This document shows positions 32,441-46,262 of a DNA stretch of 64,000 nt, piece by piece. The stretch is taken from contig CM049322.1 of the NCBI GenBank assembly GCA_026874595.1, forward strand, positions 55,400,386-55,464,385, written 5' to 3'. The translations under genes were made by a program, and so were the position numbers. Source of the DNA: Sipunculus nudus. Lineage: Eukaryota > Annelida > Sipuncula > Golfingiida > Sipunculidae. The first letter of the stretch is position 1. Each line of letters begins with the position of its first letter. Below the pieces are notes generated by a model. That model made no database searches, was not told the DNA's origin, and saw only the letters and a program-made list of their open reading frames with translations.

Positions 32441-35400
32441 TTTTTTTTTATTATTTTTTATTCAATAATCTTTTATAAATCCATATAACTGGTAAATGAT
32501 TATATTTTTGATAAACAAATACAAATAAACACGTTGAGTGTGTATGTGCATTTCGTGTGTTAATTATTTATGAGAATGCTATCCAAAATAATTAAAAGAG
32601 ACACGCTATATATTATGAATAAACATAAAGGGTTTACCATTTAGATTACCTTTTCACACTGATAAGTAACATGACCAGTACAGGTATAAGTGGTATTTAA
32701 GTCATTAATCTTACTCATCTTACTCATTCAGCACTTGAATTATGTCTTGATATAATTAAATGTATACAAAATGCTCAGTTTCTTGACAAAATTATGCCTG
32801 CTACCTATATAGTAATTGCGCAAATGGTTAATTAGACATTGAAGCATTCTTAAGTATTTCATTTTACCGAGATATTCATTTACTCTAAAAGAACAAATCC
32901 AAGTTAGCCCAAATCGGTATCAACATCAAAGATAAGCTGATGCGTTTGATGAAAATATGTTTGTATCAGGTTTCAGAAAACCAGTCCATGTATTGCAAAA
33001 AGAAATAATAAAAACCGATTCAAAGCAGATCCGTCTGGGACGGAATAGGAATGCTCTATGACTTCTCTTAACAATACATGTAGATATATAATGAGGTTAA
33101 TGGACATATCGTGTTTTAAGGGCAAATGTCAATTGACAGTTAACTGCAGGCTGGCTCTTTTGAAAAAAATATATTCCCTCCATGTCGGCATCTAGGTCAA
33201 AATCTATTTATGTGGCTGAGCCAGAAAGGTAATCCCTGTGACTGATAACAGTATGTGCCGACAACTGTTGTTAGCAAATTCACTGTAGCTGCTTTCTAAA
33301 CAAACATCAGGTTTCCACATATACATGATGATAACGCAACGTTAAAGCATGATGACTAAGCAATAACTTTCTATGAATGGATTACTGCTTTGGGTAAAAC
33401 ATGTTTGCTAAGAATAAGCAAGAAGCACTAACTGTACAGTAAATGGAATACACTACGTTATGCAAGAGCTCCTGTTTTGAGAGAAAGATTTTCTGAGATT
33501 TCCTTTTATTACAAGTTCCCAGAGTCCTCTATCTGTGATGCTCTGAGAGGTATTTACTTGAATTTTTTTTTTTTTTTTGATATCTGGGGCAGAATTAAGA
33601 CTACGCTACATGAGTAGGACTTCACTACGAGTTTGTGTGTCCCTTGAGCTTCACCTGTGATGATTGCAAAACCCATATTTGAAGAAAATACGTAAACGTT
33701 CCCTTTTTCCGGCAAGCTTTCGTTCCCTTTAACGCTCGATCAACCATATCCGACAGTGAAGAGGTTTCTAGAATCTATGGTAGGACTTTGAGCACCAAAG
33801 GTTTGTTTATATGATTTCGGTGGAAAAATAACAAATAAGAACTGTAGGTGTTCTAGCCAAATAAAAACGGCTACAAACCTCAAAAACTAAACCATAAACC
33901 TGGTTGAAAACACTTTACATTCAAAATGGAAATACTACATCTGTTTTGTACGGGGGTCATGATTACGAATTTATTGTTCCATATTCTTTAATATATTTTT
34001 TTTTGATAAAATGCGATCTCTTGCTTACATGAGTTGGAGATGTCTCAATGCGTTTCAAGAGGATATAAAATTGACTGCGCAGTGAACCGTTAAAATAATC
34101 ACTATAATTTGAGGCGTAAATTTACATAGACCGGTTGTAAAATGAATATTTAAAATGCTTTACAGTAATTTCAATTATGTACAGAATAATGGCTTTTTGT
34201 TTGCAATAGACTGTTGCGGTCGTCACTGTTGCACATTCTCCAGTCTTCTCTTTCTATTATGTTCGGAATTAATGACACATATACACACACATATACATTG
34301 CATTATCATGATTAAACCGGACGGATGGTCTGTATGTCATTGAAAAAAAAAGTAACAATAAAAAACAAATGATTGGTAAAATAGAAGCACACATCCACTT
34401 ACCAGATGTGTACAGTTGGTTTTCAACTCAACAATTGTTCCGTACCTGCATATTCTGTTCTAAAACGCACCTTACTATTGATGCAATGAAGCATCAGCCC
34501 GTAATCTATATGTTTTCATTATATTAGTAACATAAACAGTGTTTTTTGCATACATTATATCCTACGCAGGCGCATATGTACCAAGTTAGAATTGTCATGT
34601 TGTTGCTGGTGGGCGTCTTTCCCAACGCTGATATCACAATTATGAGGGTACATAAAATTGAAAGAGTATTTTGCTGCTGCCAGTTCTGAATAATAACAAT
34701 TATAGACCTTATTGAAAAGTAAAATCAGAGCAAGCAATCGTACCTCACATTCAGACATAACCGTGGCTTTACTTCATGATATATTGATTAACAGCCCCAG
34801 ATAATAAATGTGAAATGCAACTTTTCTATGTTCGCTTGCCAAATTAAATGTGAAAAGTTACCCTTGTAGGCCGAATGATAGTTTATTAGAATGAAGGTAA
34901 CTATATGAATTAAACAAAATTAGCCTATATGAATATAAGCCTATGACAGGCTATGTCACCGCATGGCTATGACACGGCAAGGCAACACCATCAGCACCAT
35001 ACGCGGGGTGAAGTCAGATGATGTTGGTCACCTAACAAACAAAATACTGTACATTTCAGTGTCGCTACTCAGAATTTATTTCGTTTGTGTCTATTCTTAC
35101 TTCAAACTTCCGCTCTCCGTGGTCTGTTTGATTTTTAATGATGTTAGTTTAAAAATCATGCATAAGTGTGACGAATGAAAGCGACGTAAACATAAATTAC
35201 AATAAAACATTTCGATAAACACGGAAACGATTGTTGGATAAAGAGAAAAATTGTATCAGGTTTAGCCTAATCGAAAAAGGTTTACAACGCCTATACAAAC
35301 TACTGATACCGATAGTTATAAAAATAAAAATAATCTGATTATTGAACACATTTAGCATCAGAATGTAAAAAAATCACAATTCGCACATTAAGGCATACGT

Positions 35401-35784
35401 AAGAAAGCCGATATGCCGAATGGTTTTCGAAATGTTGTCGTGTCATTAGCCATGATAAGGCCTATTAGTAAACTAGTATAGCTGGCATCACAAGACACAC
35501 GACTGGATCTGTCTACGTTTTATCGGATTGGGTTGAGTTTGGTCAAAATAAATACTCAATAGGCCTATCAATAATATACTTACATATGCATAAAATGTAA
35601 GGTTTACAGAAGAAGCCTACATCACAAACACAGGCTTGTGTTTCAAGGCATGTGCCGGTTCAATGCTGCATTGACCCTGTCGCATCGTCCTACAGTCGAT
35701 GCTGACGTTGCTACAGATGTCTCTTTTATTGTATGCACCAGTCTTACATGTGTATGTTCAGTGCTAGCATTCTCTGTTGATATG

Positions 35785-35921
35785 GCGGCATAGCCCGGCC
35801 CACGCGTGGGGTCTGACGTGTAAACAGCGTTCATGCTAGTCTGGGGTCTTCTCGCCTGGCCGAGCCGGGCCGGCCCACGTGTGAACCCTGATAAGTAGAA
35901 ATACAGCGTTCTTTGTTCATG
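35785..35921 (+). repeat. GC-rich imperfect direct repeat
   Basis: 'AGCCCGGCCCACGCGTGGGG' and an 'AACAGCGTTCATG' end (35792-35836) recur as 'CGGGCCGGCCCACGTGTGAA' with 'TACAGCGTTC' and 'TTCATG' (35863-35921). The spot is much richer in GC than its surroundings. It is part of sequence that unit V has and unit III lacks. Confidence 0.6.
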
Positions 35922-35929
35922 ATGTTTCC

Positions 35930-36546
35930 TGTAACGTGTGTATTGTTTGGTTCTTTAGATTGTTAGGGAAATGGAAAGTTCTCGGCTTGAGGTGAAAAGT
36001 TATAAATAAGGAAAAATACTCCTGCGGACACGGAAGAGTGTTGGTCAGTTTGTGGGACCTTTTCCGATACATGCATCAGTTATAGATCTTCTTCAAAATT
36101 TATAACGGTTTTTATATAGTCTTCAGTTTGTCTTTCGGATCACTGCCAGGATATCACTTTTGGAATACAGTAGATTGATTTTGTGATTACGTCGGACTGT
36201 TATTCTCTGAGAAGATTTGTGTGAACTGTTTATCCGACGTATACATTTTAAAGGGCTATTAGCCGTGACAGTGGTGGTATCCAGGTACTGTACACTTTGT
36301 TTTTTATAATGTGAAACTGTATTGATTTTCTGTTGTACTGTCGTTATAATGTGTAATTCTATTGATTTAGTGTATTGCAATATAAGGGTTGTTATAAGAA
36401 TAAATTATAATTATTTGTTGACAAAAACACCGACTTCTGTATTCATTCCCCTAGACATTTCACGCTGCCTAGTGTTAGAGAATCTGATTTTTATCTCCAT
36501 AACAAATATAGGCTCGTAACGAATACGTGATCTGGGTTCCGTAACA
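35930..36546 (+). mobile_element. Probable solo LTR (617 bases)
   Basis: It begins TGTAACG and ends CGTAACA (a 7-base inverted end with one mismatch). It carries TATAAATA at 36001-36008 and AATAAA at 36399-36404, so U3, R and U5 are in a sensible order. No primer-binding site or internal region follows. Unit III (17150-17190) lacks it. The 5-base flanks (TTTCC and ACTTA) do not match, so the exact ends are not proven. Confidence 0.5.
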
Positions 36547-36816
36547 ACTTAAGTTTATATGAAACATCTAATGCAAATACACAGAAACCCAAGTTATTCG
36601 TTCAATTCAGTGATGGCTAGATAAACACCCTTTTATATAAAAAGAGTAGTTTTATTATTATTATTTTTTTGTTTTTGCTTTTAAATTTTTATTACAGGTC
36701 TATATATGTTCCACCTGTGTTATATAAGATATCTAGGATATATTGGATGAACAGCAGGCTTATATATGAGCTTTCCCGTACATCCCGTACTAAAGCTCTT
36801 TGTATATATATATTTA

Positions 36817-36869
<53 letters not shown>

Positions 36870-39800
36870 TACAGAAAGGGTTTGATTGCCATTCCAGGAT
36901 CAAAGTGCTTGATACATAAAGTAGAGCTGCTATAAGTTCATAAAAATGCATCAATGTAATAATGTCATCAGGTGACTGAATGGGGTTGGTTTGTGTTTGT
37001 TCATGTATGGGTGCGTGTGCGAGATTATTTACGGTTGGCTGGTTTTTGCTGTATGATGCCTGCAAGTGTTAAGGTATTCACTTCGTTTATTAAGGAGTGG
37101 CGTTCTTTTGTACGTTATGATTTGTAGCTTTTCTTTTTCGCATAGGTTACACCTGTTATTCATTGTTGTTGTAGTTGGCTGAGCTATAATAGACCATGTG
37201 ATACAGTGTGTTTGAGCAAGGGTGATTAACGCTGTGACTGATATTAAGTAGGTTCAGTCAGTGAACTGTTTTTTTAGTGTTTTTTTCGACAATTCACTGT
37301 AGCTGTTGTCCTGCACACAGCGGGTATCAATATACACAACGCAGCTTTAACGAATGGTAGACTTAGTAATAACGTTCAATGAACAAGTGGATTGTCGCTT
37401 TGTGTAACACATGTCTGCTATGAAAGAACACTAACCACCAAATGTACAGTATACACATAACACTAGGTTATGTTTTGGTTTCTGTATCGCGAAGAAAAAT
37501 GCCTGGGATTTTCGTTTCATCTCAACGTGGGTGTCCTCAACCTCAAACGGTTGAGAGGTGTTTGACAGAAATAAAATTGTAGAAAAGCAGGATTATAGCG
37601 TCGATTGTAAGTCGGACTTCTACGCTAGTTTGTTTGTTCCCTGGGCTTAACCTGCCTTGTTTGCAAAACAGATATTTTCCGAAAATGAATAGACGCTCCC
37701 TTTCCCGACTGACTAGCGTTTATGTCATCGTGGGATCTTCCACATTCGACATTGGTGAAGATTTTAGATTATCAGATAGACCTTCGATCAGCGTGAATTT
37801 GTATTATATTCCGGATGAAACATATCAAACGCTAAGTGTAGGTGTCATAGAAAAATAATAAAATTATAAACCTAAGGAATCCAAACATAGGACCATGTGG
37901 ATGAATTGAAAACATTAAATTTGTATGGAATATTAACATCTGTTTTATAAGATGGTCATGGTTATGGACTTGCTGTTTATATTATTCCGTTTTTATTAAT
38001 ATACCTATTTTTGTTAAATATCTGATCTCTATGTGTTTACATGAGATAGTGATGTCTCAATGCGTTTCAGAAGTGTATAAAACATCGAGATCGCGAAGGA
38101 AAGAGGTATGACAGTCATCATAAATTTAAGCATAAAGTTGTATTAAACAGAGGTTATTAACTACTGAGTTACAAAAAAGTCTGGTTGCGGGTGGTATAAC
38201 AAAATATTACACGGACTAACATGTGACAATAGGTAGGATGTAGGTCATACAGTACACATTCAGAAACAAGAAAAGCAAAGAAGAAAGAGCTCTTGAGTTG
38301 TGTAATAGTCCCGAAATTGATATAATCCATTCAATAATTTAAATAATAAAAAAATATTAGTTTAAAAGGGTAAAATGACAAGAAAACAATTGTATCATTA
38401 TTCCTGTAATGTGAAATATATGAAATAGTCATTTGTAACAGAACCAAAGAATGTTCGTCATAGAATATTTATGCATATGGCAACATACACATTAGCAGAA
38501 GCAAGTACTTTCATTGTAAATTTAGTATAAGTATTTTGTCTATTGCTTTACTTGTATAATGATGAAAAATATTATGTGTATGATGCCAATGATGCAAAAT
38601 TAATAAATATATGACATTTAAGTTCTAAGTCAGGAACAAAAAAAAACGCTCTTGAAATGGAAAAGAATAAACTTATTAGTAATCTCACTGTGCATAAAGC
38701 AATTAGGAACAACTTAATATAAAATTAAATGAAATACACCACATACAAGCATAGAGATATGTTTTGCTTTCGCGATTTACACGGCATGTAGAAGGAGAAA
38801 GGGGCATACGACTTTTCTATATTTAGAAAAAAAATTACTTTAGACGAACACCACATTAAAACACAGGGAAATGAATTTATGGAAAAGAAAATTTAAATGA
38901 TTGCAACAACTACATTTGATTTTTCTACAGTCATGCAATCTCAAATGTATAAATAGGGATAAACTGGCTATGATTTCCTAAAATTTCGAAAAATTTAAAA
39001 TTTACAGGAAAATAGCTCGAGCAAATTTTTTTTTTCAAGGAGCGTTTCAAAGCACTAATAGACCCAATGGAGATGTATTTAACGAATATAGACCAGTCCT
39101 ATGAAAAGAAACGTTCTTTCTCATGAGACTGGTCTATGTGTAAAAAGACTCGCAGTATTTACGCCACTTAAAAAAGAAATATCAAATACAACCTCTTATA
39201 GTAACAAACCTCTTGTTAAACGGCCCAATTCACATTGACCAATCTGGTTTTGTCCCGGAAACTTATTTAGGTAAAACCCCCGTAAAATAGGGATGTTCTA
39301 AATATAACAATATTAAATAAATCATTAAATAACTATTTTTACAGAAAACATTGGAAATGGTTTAAATAAATATATTTTTAACGATTTAAAATGTTTTATA
39401 GTGATTTAATTTGTATGGAGAAGAATGTGTATGTGTTTACAAGCGAACGTGGGGGTCATCAAGATTTCACATGCTTCCTTATGTGTTTATATCTTACGGG
39501 AGGAATAAAGGAGCTTGCTTCTGGATTTACATGATGTATAAACGTTATAAATGACGAAAACATACCACTTTACTACATGGTATGACATTAAAAACAGAAC
39601 ACTTTATTTAGATTATCATTATGACACATTTCTCTCCATGTTTTTTAATAGAACACAATTGATTTATATAGAACATACCAAGCCAATAGAAATCTCTCCT
39701 CTTACTGCAGAGTACTATGGCTTGTTAAATATAAACCTATTGAAATAAAAGATATTTTTTTTACAAATTATATTTTCTTACACATAATTATATAAAATAT

Positions 39801-41704
39801 AAGATGGGTACTATAATGATCGAATACGCTTATACAAAAAAACTGGCATGTTCATTTATAAACATAAAAAAAACTACTGCCTTTTCTGAGCAAACCATCT
39901 TTCACAAACAAATCTTGTCAAGGCAACGGAAAAAAGCTACAAACCAAGCTATGCTTTTCGGAATAGGCATACATTCTTTACTTACCGAATCGTTACAGCA
40001 CATTATGTACATGCAAAACATGTAAAATAAGGATTTCGTGTTTAAAATATTTCAACGGTTATTAAAAGGAATCGTATATGGGTGTTATGTATTTTATGTA
40101 GGCGTGGCCTTCTATCACAAAATTTGTATGGTGTGGCCAAAGAACATGTTAAGTGATACCAACACCCGGCGTGAAGGGGTGAGTGGAGATCATAAAGTAC
40201 TTGGGTCTAGACAACCAGTGAGTGCAGTTGGTTTGTTGAACATCTTAATCACAAAAAAAAAACACTCAGCTACAGGCTGGATGAACAGTGGTTCGTAGCA
40301 ATGGGAATTTGCGATGGTGACAGTACATGTATATGCGTTAATGGCTTTGTCTTTATTTCATATTAAAGCATATTATTTAGAACTATTTGTACCCCTATTT
40401 ACATAAAGGTGCATGGATGCATATAAGCTTGTGTAATGATGCGTATACATTTGTGTATAAATGAGTGATGCGGTTTAACCGACTGTTCCCCAATATACCA
40501 TGACAATGCCCTGTATACTGAGACAGAGTGTTTGCAAGTGTTGCTGTAAAGACACATCGAGGCGTAACATAAAAAAAAAGAAATAAGAAATGAGCAAGTA
40601 AACGAGTCACGTTGAGGCGAACCTTTTCATAATGTCATAAATAGTTTCACTGCATCGTGCTTTCATGAATTTAAGTTTTATTGTGTCCTAAGAGAAGGAC
40701 CGTTGATAACAATTCTAGAAGCATGTTGTAGCTATGAAACAAACCTATTGTAGGGGCAGGAGTTTGTTAATTGAATTAGGCAAACCAAGACTGGTAACCC
40801 TGTTAGAACTATTTTCCAAAGACACCGGACCTAAGTACCCTATGGTCCCTATATATAAATTGTATTTGTGTATAATAAAATAAACAGGTGTATTTTCTGC
40901 AGGTTTGTTTTGTTGTATTTTTTGCGTAACGTCTGAACTGGCAAATTAAGCCAGAAACGTGTACCAAGGAACGTAGGTTTTAAGAACTGATGGGTCACAT
41001 CAATACATAAAACCACAAACTATATGCACAGAGTTGGTTTTGAAAACAATAATTATTGTGTGCCTACATGGTCTGTACTAAAAACAGAAATAATTATTGA
41101 CAAAACGGCACCGCGAAAGCACCAACCCACATACCATATGTTCTTAAAATATTTGGAACACAAACAGTGTTGTTTTGCACACGATCTCTCCCACACAGGC
41201 CCATATGCTCCTAGTTATTACTGTCATAACATTGCTAGTGGGCGTCTTTTCAAAACGCTGGAATCACAATTATGAGGGCTCATTCAATTCAAAAGTTTTG
41301 AGCTGCTGCCAGCTCTGAGTGTTTTGTTTAGAGATTTATGTATATGATGAAAATAAAATGAAGCATATATTATATGGAAACCAAACATCCGAGTATGCAT
41401 TCCAGCCTTACTTCAAACTCTGGAATAACTTTGGGTTTTAATGATTTATCGATAGACATATCCAATATTACACCAGAAAAATGACTGTATTCAACAAACT
41501 TTAAATCGAATGTAACCTGAGACATCTTATCATTAAAGAATAATATTGCGAGAATAACGTTACAGAAAGAATCATTATATATCACTATTACTGCTTGAGA
41601 AATAACGTTATAATATCGATTATATCTCATCACATTAATGCCACATAACATAACTTAATTCAATAAAGTAAGAGAGAAATGAATATATTATGTGCTTCAG
41701 GGTT

Positions 41705-41929
41705 TTATCCTTGAGCACCGTGTACACCGACACAGAGTTTGGTTAAATACATCTCTAATGTCAGTAGATTAATGAGATTTAACGGTATTTTCAACATGAT
41801 GTGTTCAACGATTTGTAAGCTGATAGTTTCAAAATTATAAGGGCAGCCCTTGTCTTCCGAGGCACGTGGTATCTCATTTTCCTCTCTGGTAATGGGATTT
41901 ATTTCATGATGGTATAATAAGTGGTTCAC
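41705..41929 (-). pseudogene. Conserved minus-strand peptide block (unit VI)
   Basis: A 74-codon frame holds 'NEIPRASEDKGCPYNFETIS', 'LQIVEHIMLKIPLNLINLLT' and 'LEM'. Against unit I I count, by eye, 8 synonymous and about 8 amino-acid-changing codons across the core, and more than half of the base changes fall in third positions. It has no recognised domain. Confidence 0.3.
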
Positions 41930-41931
41930 AG

Positions 41932-42018
41932 GCTTTTACCTTGGTGAAACATTATCTTTTTTTATCCTACTTCCCCTGGTAGTCATTCTAGGACTGTTTT
42001 ATGCCTCCCGCCAAAAGC
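41932..42018 (+). CDS. Possible transmembrane exon, orphan
   Basis: Between acceptor GTTCACAG and donor AAAAGC|GTGAGT lies an 87-base phase-1 segment. It encodes 'LSFFILLPLVVILGLFYAS' followed by 'RQKR', a textbook single-pass helix with a basic stop-transfer end. The plain open frame around it runs from 'WYNKWFTGFYLG' to a TAA at 42050. I see no partner exons: a following candidate exon (from acceptor TTTCTTTAAAG, 42222) hits a stop after 7 codons. It may be a relic, or chance in T-rich sequence. Confidence 0.2.
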
Positions 42019-44389
42019 GTGAGTGTATACAGAATATATAATTGAGCAACTATACTGGTTATTATAAAGTTACGAGACATGAGAGAACCAGTATTTTGTT
42101 AGGAAGCGCGCACTCTCACTATTAAGTAACTATATGCAATCAATGGCTAAAAACCTCAAACATATGCTGAAATTTGTCATTATGCTTTTATCATTTTTAA
42201 CAATATTTTGTTTCTTTAAAGCTTCCCCTGTGTCTACCCTGTAATGTGGTGTCAACAAACTTTAGAACACAGAAAAACAGTACACCGAAAGGTAATATTG
42301 GATATAATAAAACAAAGCATAGTCGCTATTTTGCCGGTACAGGTAAAATAGCCTATTACACATAAATGTCAATTTTGCCAATACAATAAAGACAGAAACT
42401 GTAACTTTGATATTTTCATACATCTAATTGCTTACATTGGGCCACTCATTTATTAAGAGGAGGTGTATAAGCAAGTGTTCCTGCTATTATGGTCACATCA
42501 TAAAAGTGAGAACTGACTTAATTAGGTGGATTGTTTGAGTTGTGTCATAGTGGTTACACCTTCAAAGAGGACTCTGCAGAGAGAAAGGCAATGAAAAATA
42601 AAATGTTTTAACGCTTATTACCTTTTGTTCTTTTTATATTCATAGTCTACAACATATTTTATGGTTTGCATAACCGGTTATATAGCCTACTGGGCTATGG
42701 TTATGGATAGTCTATATGAATATAGTTTCGTGTATTCTCATATGCAAAAAAAATGATTATAAATACGCTTATTACGTCCTGTGTTTATACAGAATCTACA
42801 ACATTGGTCACAGATTTATCTTTCCGGACACATAACACCAACTGAGACTCAAACAGCCCGCCTAATTAAGTCAGTACACCCTTTCATGATGTGACCACAG
42901 TAGCAAAAACTCTTAAGTGTCTTAGAAATCTTATTTTCTTAATATGAACTCACGTTTAAGGTCGTGCAAAGGTCTTAATAATGCAAGGCATCCTGACATG
43001 TTAGCTTTTTTTAAAATTAATGATACAATCAAAGTTATTATGGGTGTCTCTATTCTACAGAAAAAATAGACATTTGTATGTAATAGGCCATTTTACCCGT
43101 ACCGGCAATACAGCCTGCTGGACGGCAAAATAGCCTCTGCCTAAAAAAGAATTAAAGCGAAGAAAAGTTTTCTTATAATATAATAGCAGACTCATTTAAA
43201 CTATGTAAATTCGTATGTGTAGGCATTTGTATGTGTATATATATATATGTGTGGGTGTATATAGATATATGTATGTATTTATATGCATATGTGGGTTTAA
43301 GGGTATACAGGAAAAATATGCGAATACAGAATAATGACAAATAAGGATTTTTTTCTATGACTTTTATGTCTTATGTGTTATGTGGAAATTACGTTTTTGA
43401 TGCTTTATGTATATGTGTTTGTGAAATAAAAAAATTTATAACGTAATAACAATGCCAGCTGGTAAAAATTGGCCAAAACATAAAAGTAGTATCAGATATA
43501 AAAATTTCCCTAAAATATTAATAGCAGCAGGTAAGAAAATATAAGCCATAATATAAAAGCAGTTACTAAAGGAAAGCTTCGCAGGCACTTTTTTTTATCT
43601 AAAACCAAGTAGTCTTGTTAACGGAGTGCTGGTATTAGCCAAATATGGCAACTCATAAACTACTCTACAGGGACTTACATTACCTAACAAAAACAATGTA
43701 CTGGACCTTGCATAGAGGCATTGGTCATGACAGCAAATTTATGTGCCCTAAAGTATTTCCTTGCATTCCCATACGAGACTTGATCAGGATGGGGTTGTGA
43801 ATACTGTTAAGGACAAATATGAACTATGTCTCTGGAAATATAATCCCAAGATAAAATCAATCAATGACACAATAATACAGACTGTAACGCATACATTTAG
43901 GCCACAGTAACCTCGATTCACATTAAGAAAGAGGGCTCATCAGACTTTTCTCAAAATAAATGTGATCGACCCAAACAATTGAAAACTAATTGCGCCCTGC
44001 TATGTACCACAGTAACTGCTGGAGTCTGCCATGATTAAAAGGGCAAAGAAGTTGCATTGTCACAGCAATGCCGTTAAGGTAGCTAGATTATACATCACAG
44101 CAATCACGTTTTATGGAAACGTTTCGAGCTTTCCCGAAATGCATTACTCAGAACTTTCAATTCCCTCGCAAAAGCTAGATCTCTCTCATTTATAACGCTC
44201 ACGTTGACTGAAAAAAAAAAGACTTTTTTTGCATATACATATTTCCATTATTATCATTATCCGGGTGTCCCATATATCATAATATTTAGATTAATTAACT
44301 CTCTTTTCAGACTCAACTAACAGAATGGCATAAATGGCATTAAACAATGGCATATTACTCTCTCTCTAATAATATATGTATATATAAAG

Positions 44390-44390
<1 letters not shown>

Positions 44391-44450
<60 letters not shown>
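44391..44450. repeat. TA array of unit VI
   Basis: It corresponds in position to the array at 6726 in unit I. Unit VI then has about 700 bases of extra sequence before the shared 'GTCGGTTCACTGCCCATTGG' block at 45158. Confidence 0.95.
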
Positions 44451-44452
<2 letters not shown>

Positions 44453-44454
44453 CT

Positions 44455-45157
44455 GTTAACCAGTAGAATGTATTTGACTATAGGTACACACTCTCATTTA
44501 TCATACTGTTATTTACGGGAATCTGTTTGTCTGTCTGTCCGGATTCATTCGCACGCTAGGGATCGCACGGTCGTCAAACTTCGTGGGAGGGTGCATCTTG
44601 GTCCGGGGAAGAACGAGTTTATATTTTAGCCGTTTAGTCAAGAAATGGCCTTAAAATCGATAAAAATCTTATGGGTTTAATACCTGCGGTGTGCCATGGC
44701 CATTCTCACATATGCGCCCACGTCGTCCTGGGTCTCCTCTCGCTAACCAATCAAATCAAACCTGACAAACATTCACTACGCATCGGCCTTTTGTAAGCAG
44801 TCCGCTAAAGTCAACACAAATGAATGTTGTTGTGGGTTGACCGCTGGGACGAATTTAGACCGGGAACATCTTACCACTGCCCATATCGGCAATATGTCCC
44901 CCAATTTTGGCAAAAGTGAATCATCTTGAGGGTTAATCGTTGTGACGATTTTTGACGCGGAACATCTCACCCCTCGCCAAATCGGCAACATGTCCCGCAA
45001 TTTGTGTCTGTGTATTTCAAACGCGCACGCCATGTCAGTGCTTACTCATAATTTAAGAAAAGTGTGGATGCAGGTACTGATATGGGTACATTCTAGTATA
45101 TAGAAAGTGAGAGAGAGAGAGAGAGAGAGAGATTTAACTAGAATATACAGAAAAGTC
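44455..45157 (+). other. Insert specific to unit VI, no recognised gene
   Basis: It lies between the TA array and 'GTCGGTTCACTGCCCATTGG', where unit I passes directly. It contains 'TGTTTGTCTGTCTGTCCGG', the two 96-base units and a GA tract at 45109-45131. No terminal repeats or target-site duplication are evident. Confidence 0.55.
44821..45012 (+). repeat. Two 96-base tandem units in a GC-richer insert
   Basis: 'GGAACATCTTACCACTGCCC' and 'GGAACATCTCACCCCTCGCC' lie one 96-base period apart. The minus strand has an 85-codon ATG frame (44776-45033) in which 'KLRDMLPIW' recurs as 'KLGDILPIW' and 'VRCSASK' as 'VRCSRSK'. Differences are not biased to third positions, so coding is not supported. 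The insert (about 44455-45155) is absent from unit I. Confidence 0.6.
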
Positions 45158-45736
45158 GGTTCACTGCCCATTGGAATTCCTGTTTATACTAGTTTAATTT
45201 CTATATTCAATGAACCAGCATTCCTATTCATACACCTCTTTCTTTCCCTCTTATTCTCTCTCTCTTTCTCTCTCTCTCTCTTTCTATATATATTATACAC
45301 ATGTTTATGTATACATATATATATATATATATATATTTTATATATACGTATACTTATATGTAAATTTCTTTGAAATAAGTTTTTAAAACTGGTGTTATTT
45401 GTTTGTGTTGAGGACCTTCAATGTAAGCTCCTGCCTGTAAGTAGGTTCCGAATTCAAAACCTCGCTACTGACTACACCTTAAAATGTTTGGTGCCATTAG
45501 TGTCCGTAATTGTGAGCTTCTACAATATATCTATATAGTTATATTTATATATATATCATCAATAATGAAGCACACAGTCTACGGGAAAAAAAATCATTTT
45601 TTTTTTTATTAAATTTGTATATGCCGTGCTCCGATATGGAGTAAACAAGGATGCCTATAGCGCTAATGTCGACACACTATTGTCAGCCGAATCTTCTGTT
45701 CGTCCTTAGACCTCAGCTGATCACTAACCGAACCAA

Positions 45737-45755
45737 CCCCCCCCCCCCCCCCCCC
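45737..45755. repeat. (C)19 tract
   Basis: It follows 'ACCGAACCAA'. The corresponding place in unit IV (about 25985) reads 'CCCCTCCCCCACCC'. Confidence 0.95.
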
Positions 45756-46231
45756 GAGTATTACAATATCTAGGATGGTAAGCCTGTTCCTCTGATATGG
45801 GTTAGGTAGTTATTTTTGCTAATCCTGCGCAAAAAAAATCGGAAAGCTAACGGATAAACAGATAGGAGTTAAATTTGACCTTCCCTGAGGTTATAATCTG
45901 TCCAATTTTCACTGCCACCCATTAAATAATATTAAACTGCGTAATATGAGTAGAACACAACTCCTTCAAAATGGCCAATCTGAGTCGGAAATCATGTTAA
46001 ACTACTCATAATTCTCTCAATCCGTGTAGCTTATTTGATGCAAACTGCTCACATTGGTCATTTTCAAGTTTTCAGTATATACTTCTCACTGAGAGCATCA
46101 TCATTTTGAGCAGTTTTTATTCATCGGGATCATGGGTTTATGTTAACAGTGTATATCTGCAAGATATGTCATTATATCGTCATATTCTATAAAAGTGTAC
46201 TTATAACTTAAATTTTTATTTTATTTCTGAG

Positions 46232-46262
46232 CCATCCCATATTTTTTTCTTAAAAATGGGAT
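46232..46262. other. Short hairpin near the unit VI end
   Basis: CATCCCAT and ATGGGATG form a perfect 8-base inverted repeat around an AT loop. No function is assigned. Confidence 0.4.

Larger units (their letters stand above)
32441..36790 (+). repeat. Repeat unit V with lead-in sequence
   Basis: Bases 32441-32900 are AT-rich with no gene seen. From about 32970 the landmarks are 'CCAGTCCATGTATTGC', 'CTGCAGGCTGGCTCTTTTG' near 33145, 'CACTAACTGTACAGTAAA' near 33427, 'CTCTGAGAGGTATTTACTTG' near 33541, 'GATGTCTCAATGCGTTTC' near 34048, 'GGTGGGCGTCTTTCCCAACG' near 34608, and a tail shared with unit III. Relative to unit III it has an inserted GC-rich stretch and solo LTR at about 35705-36546. Confidence 0.75.
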
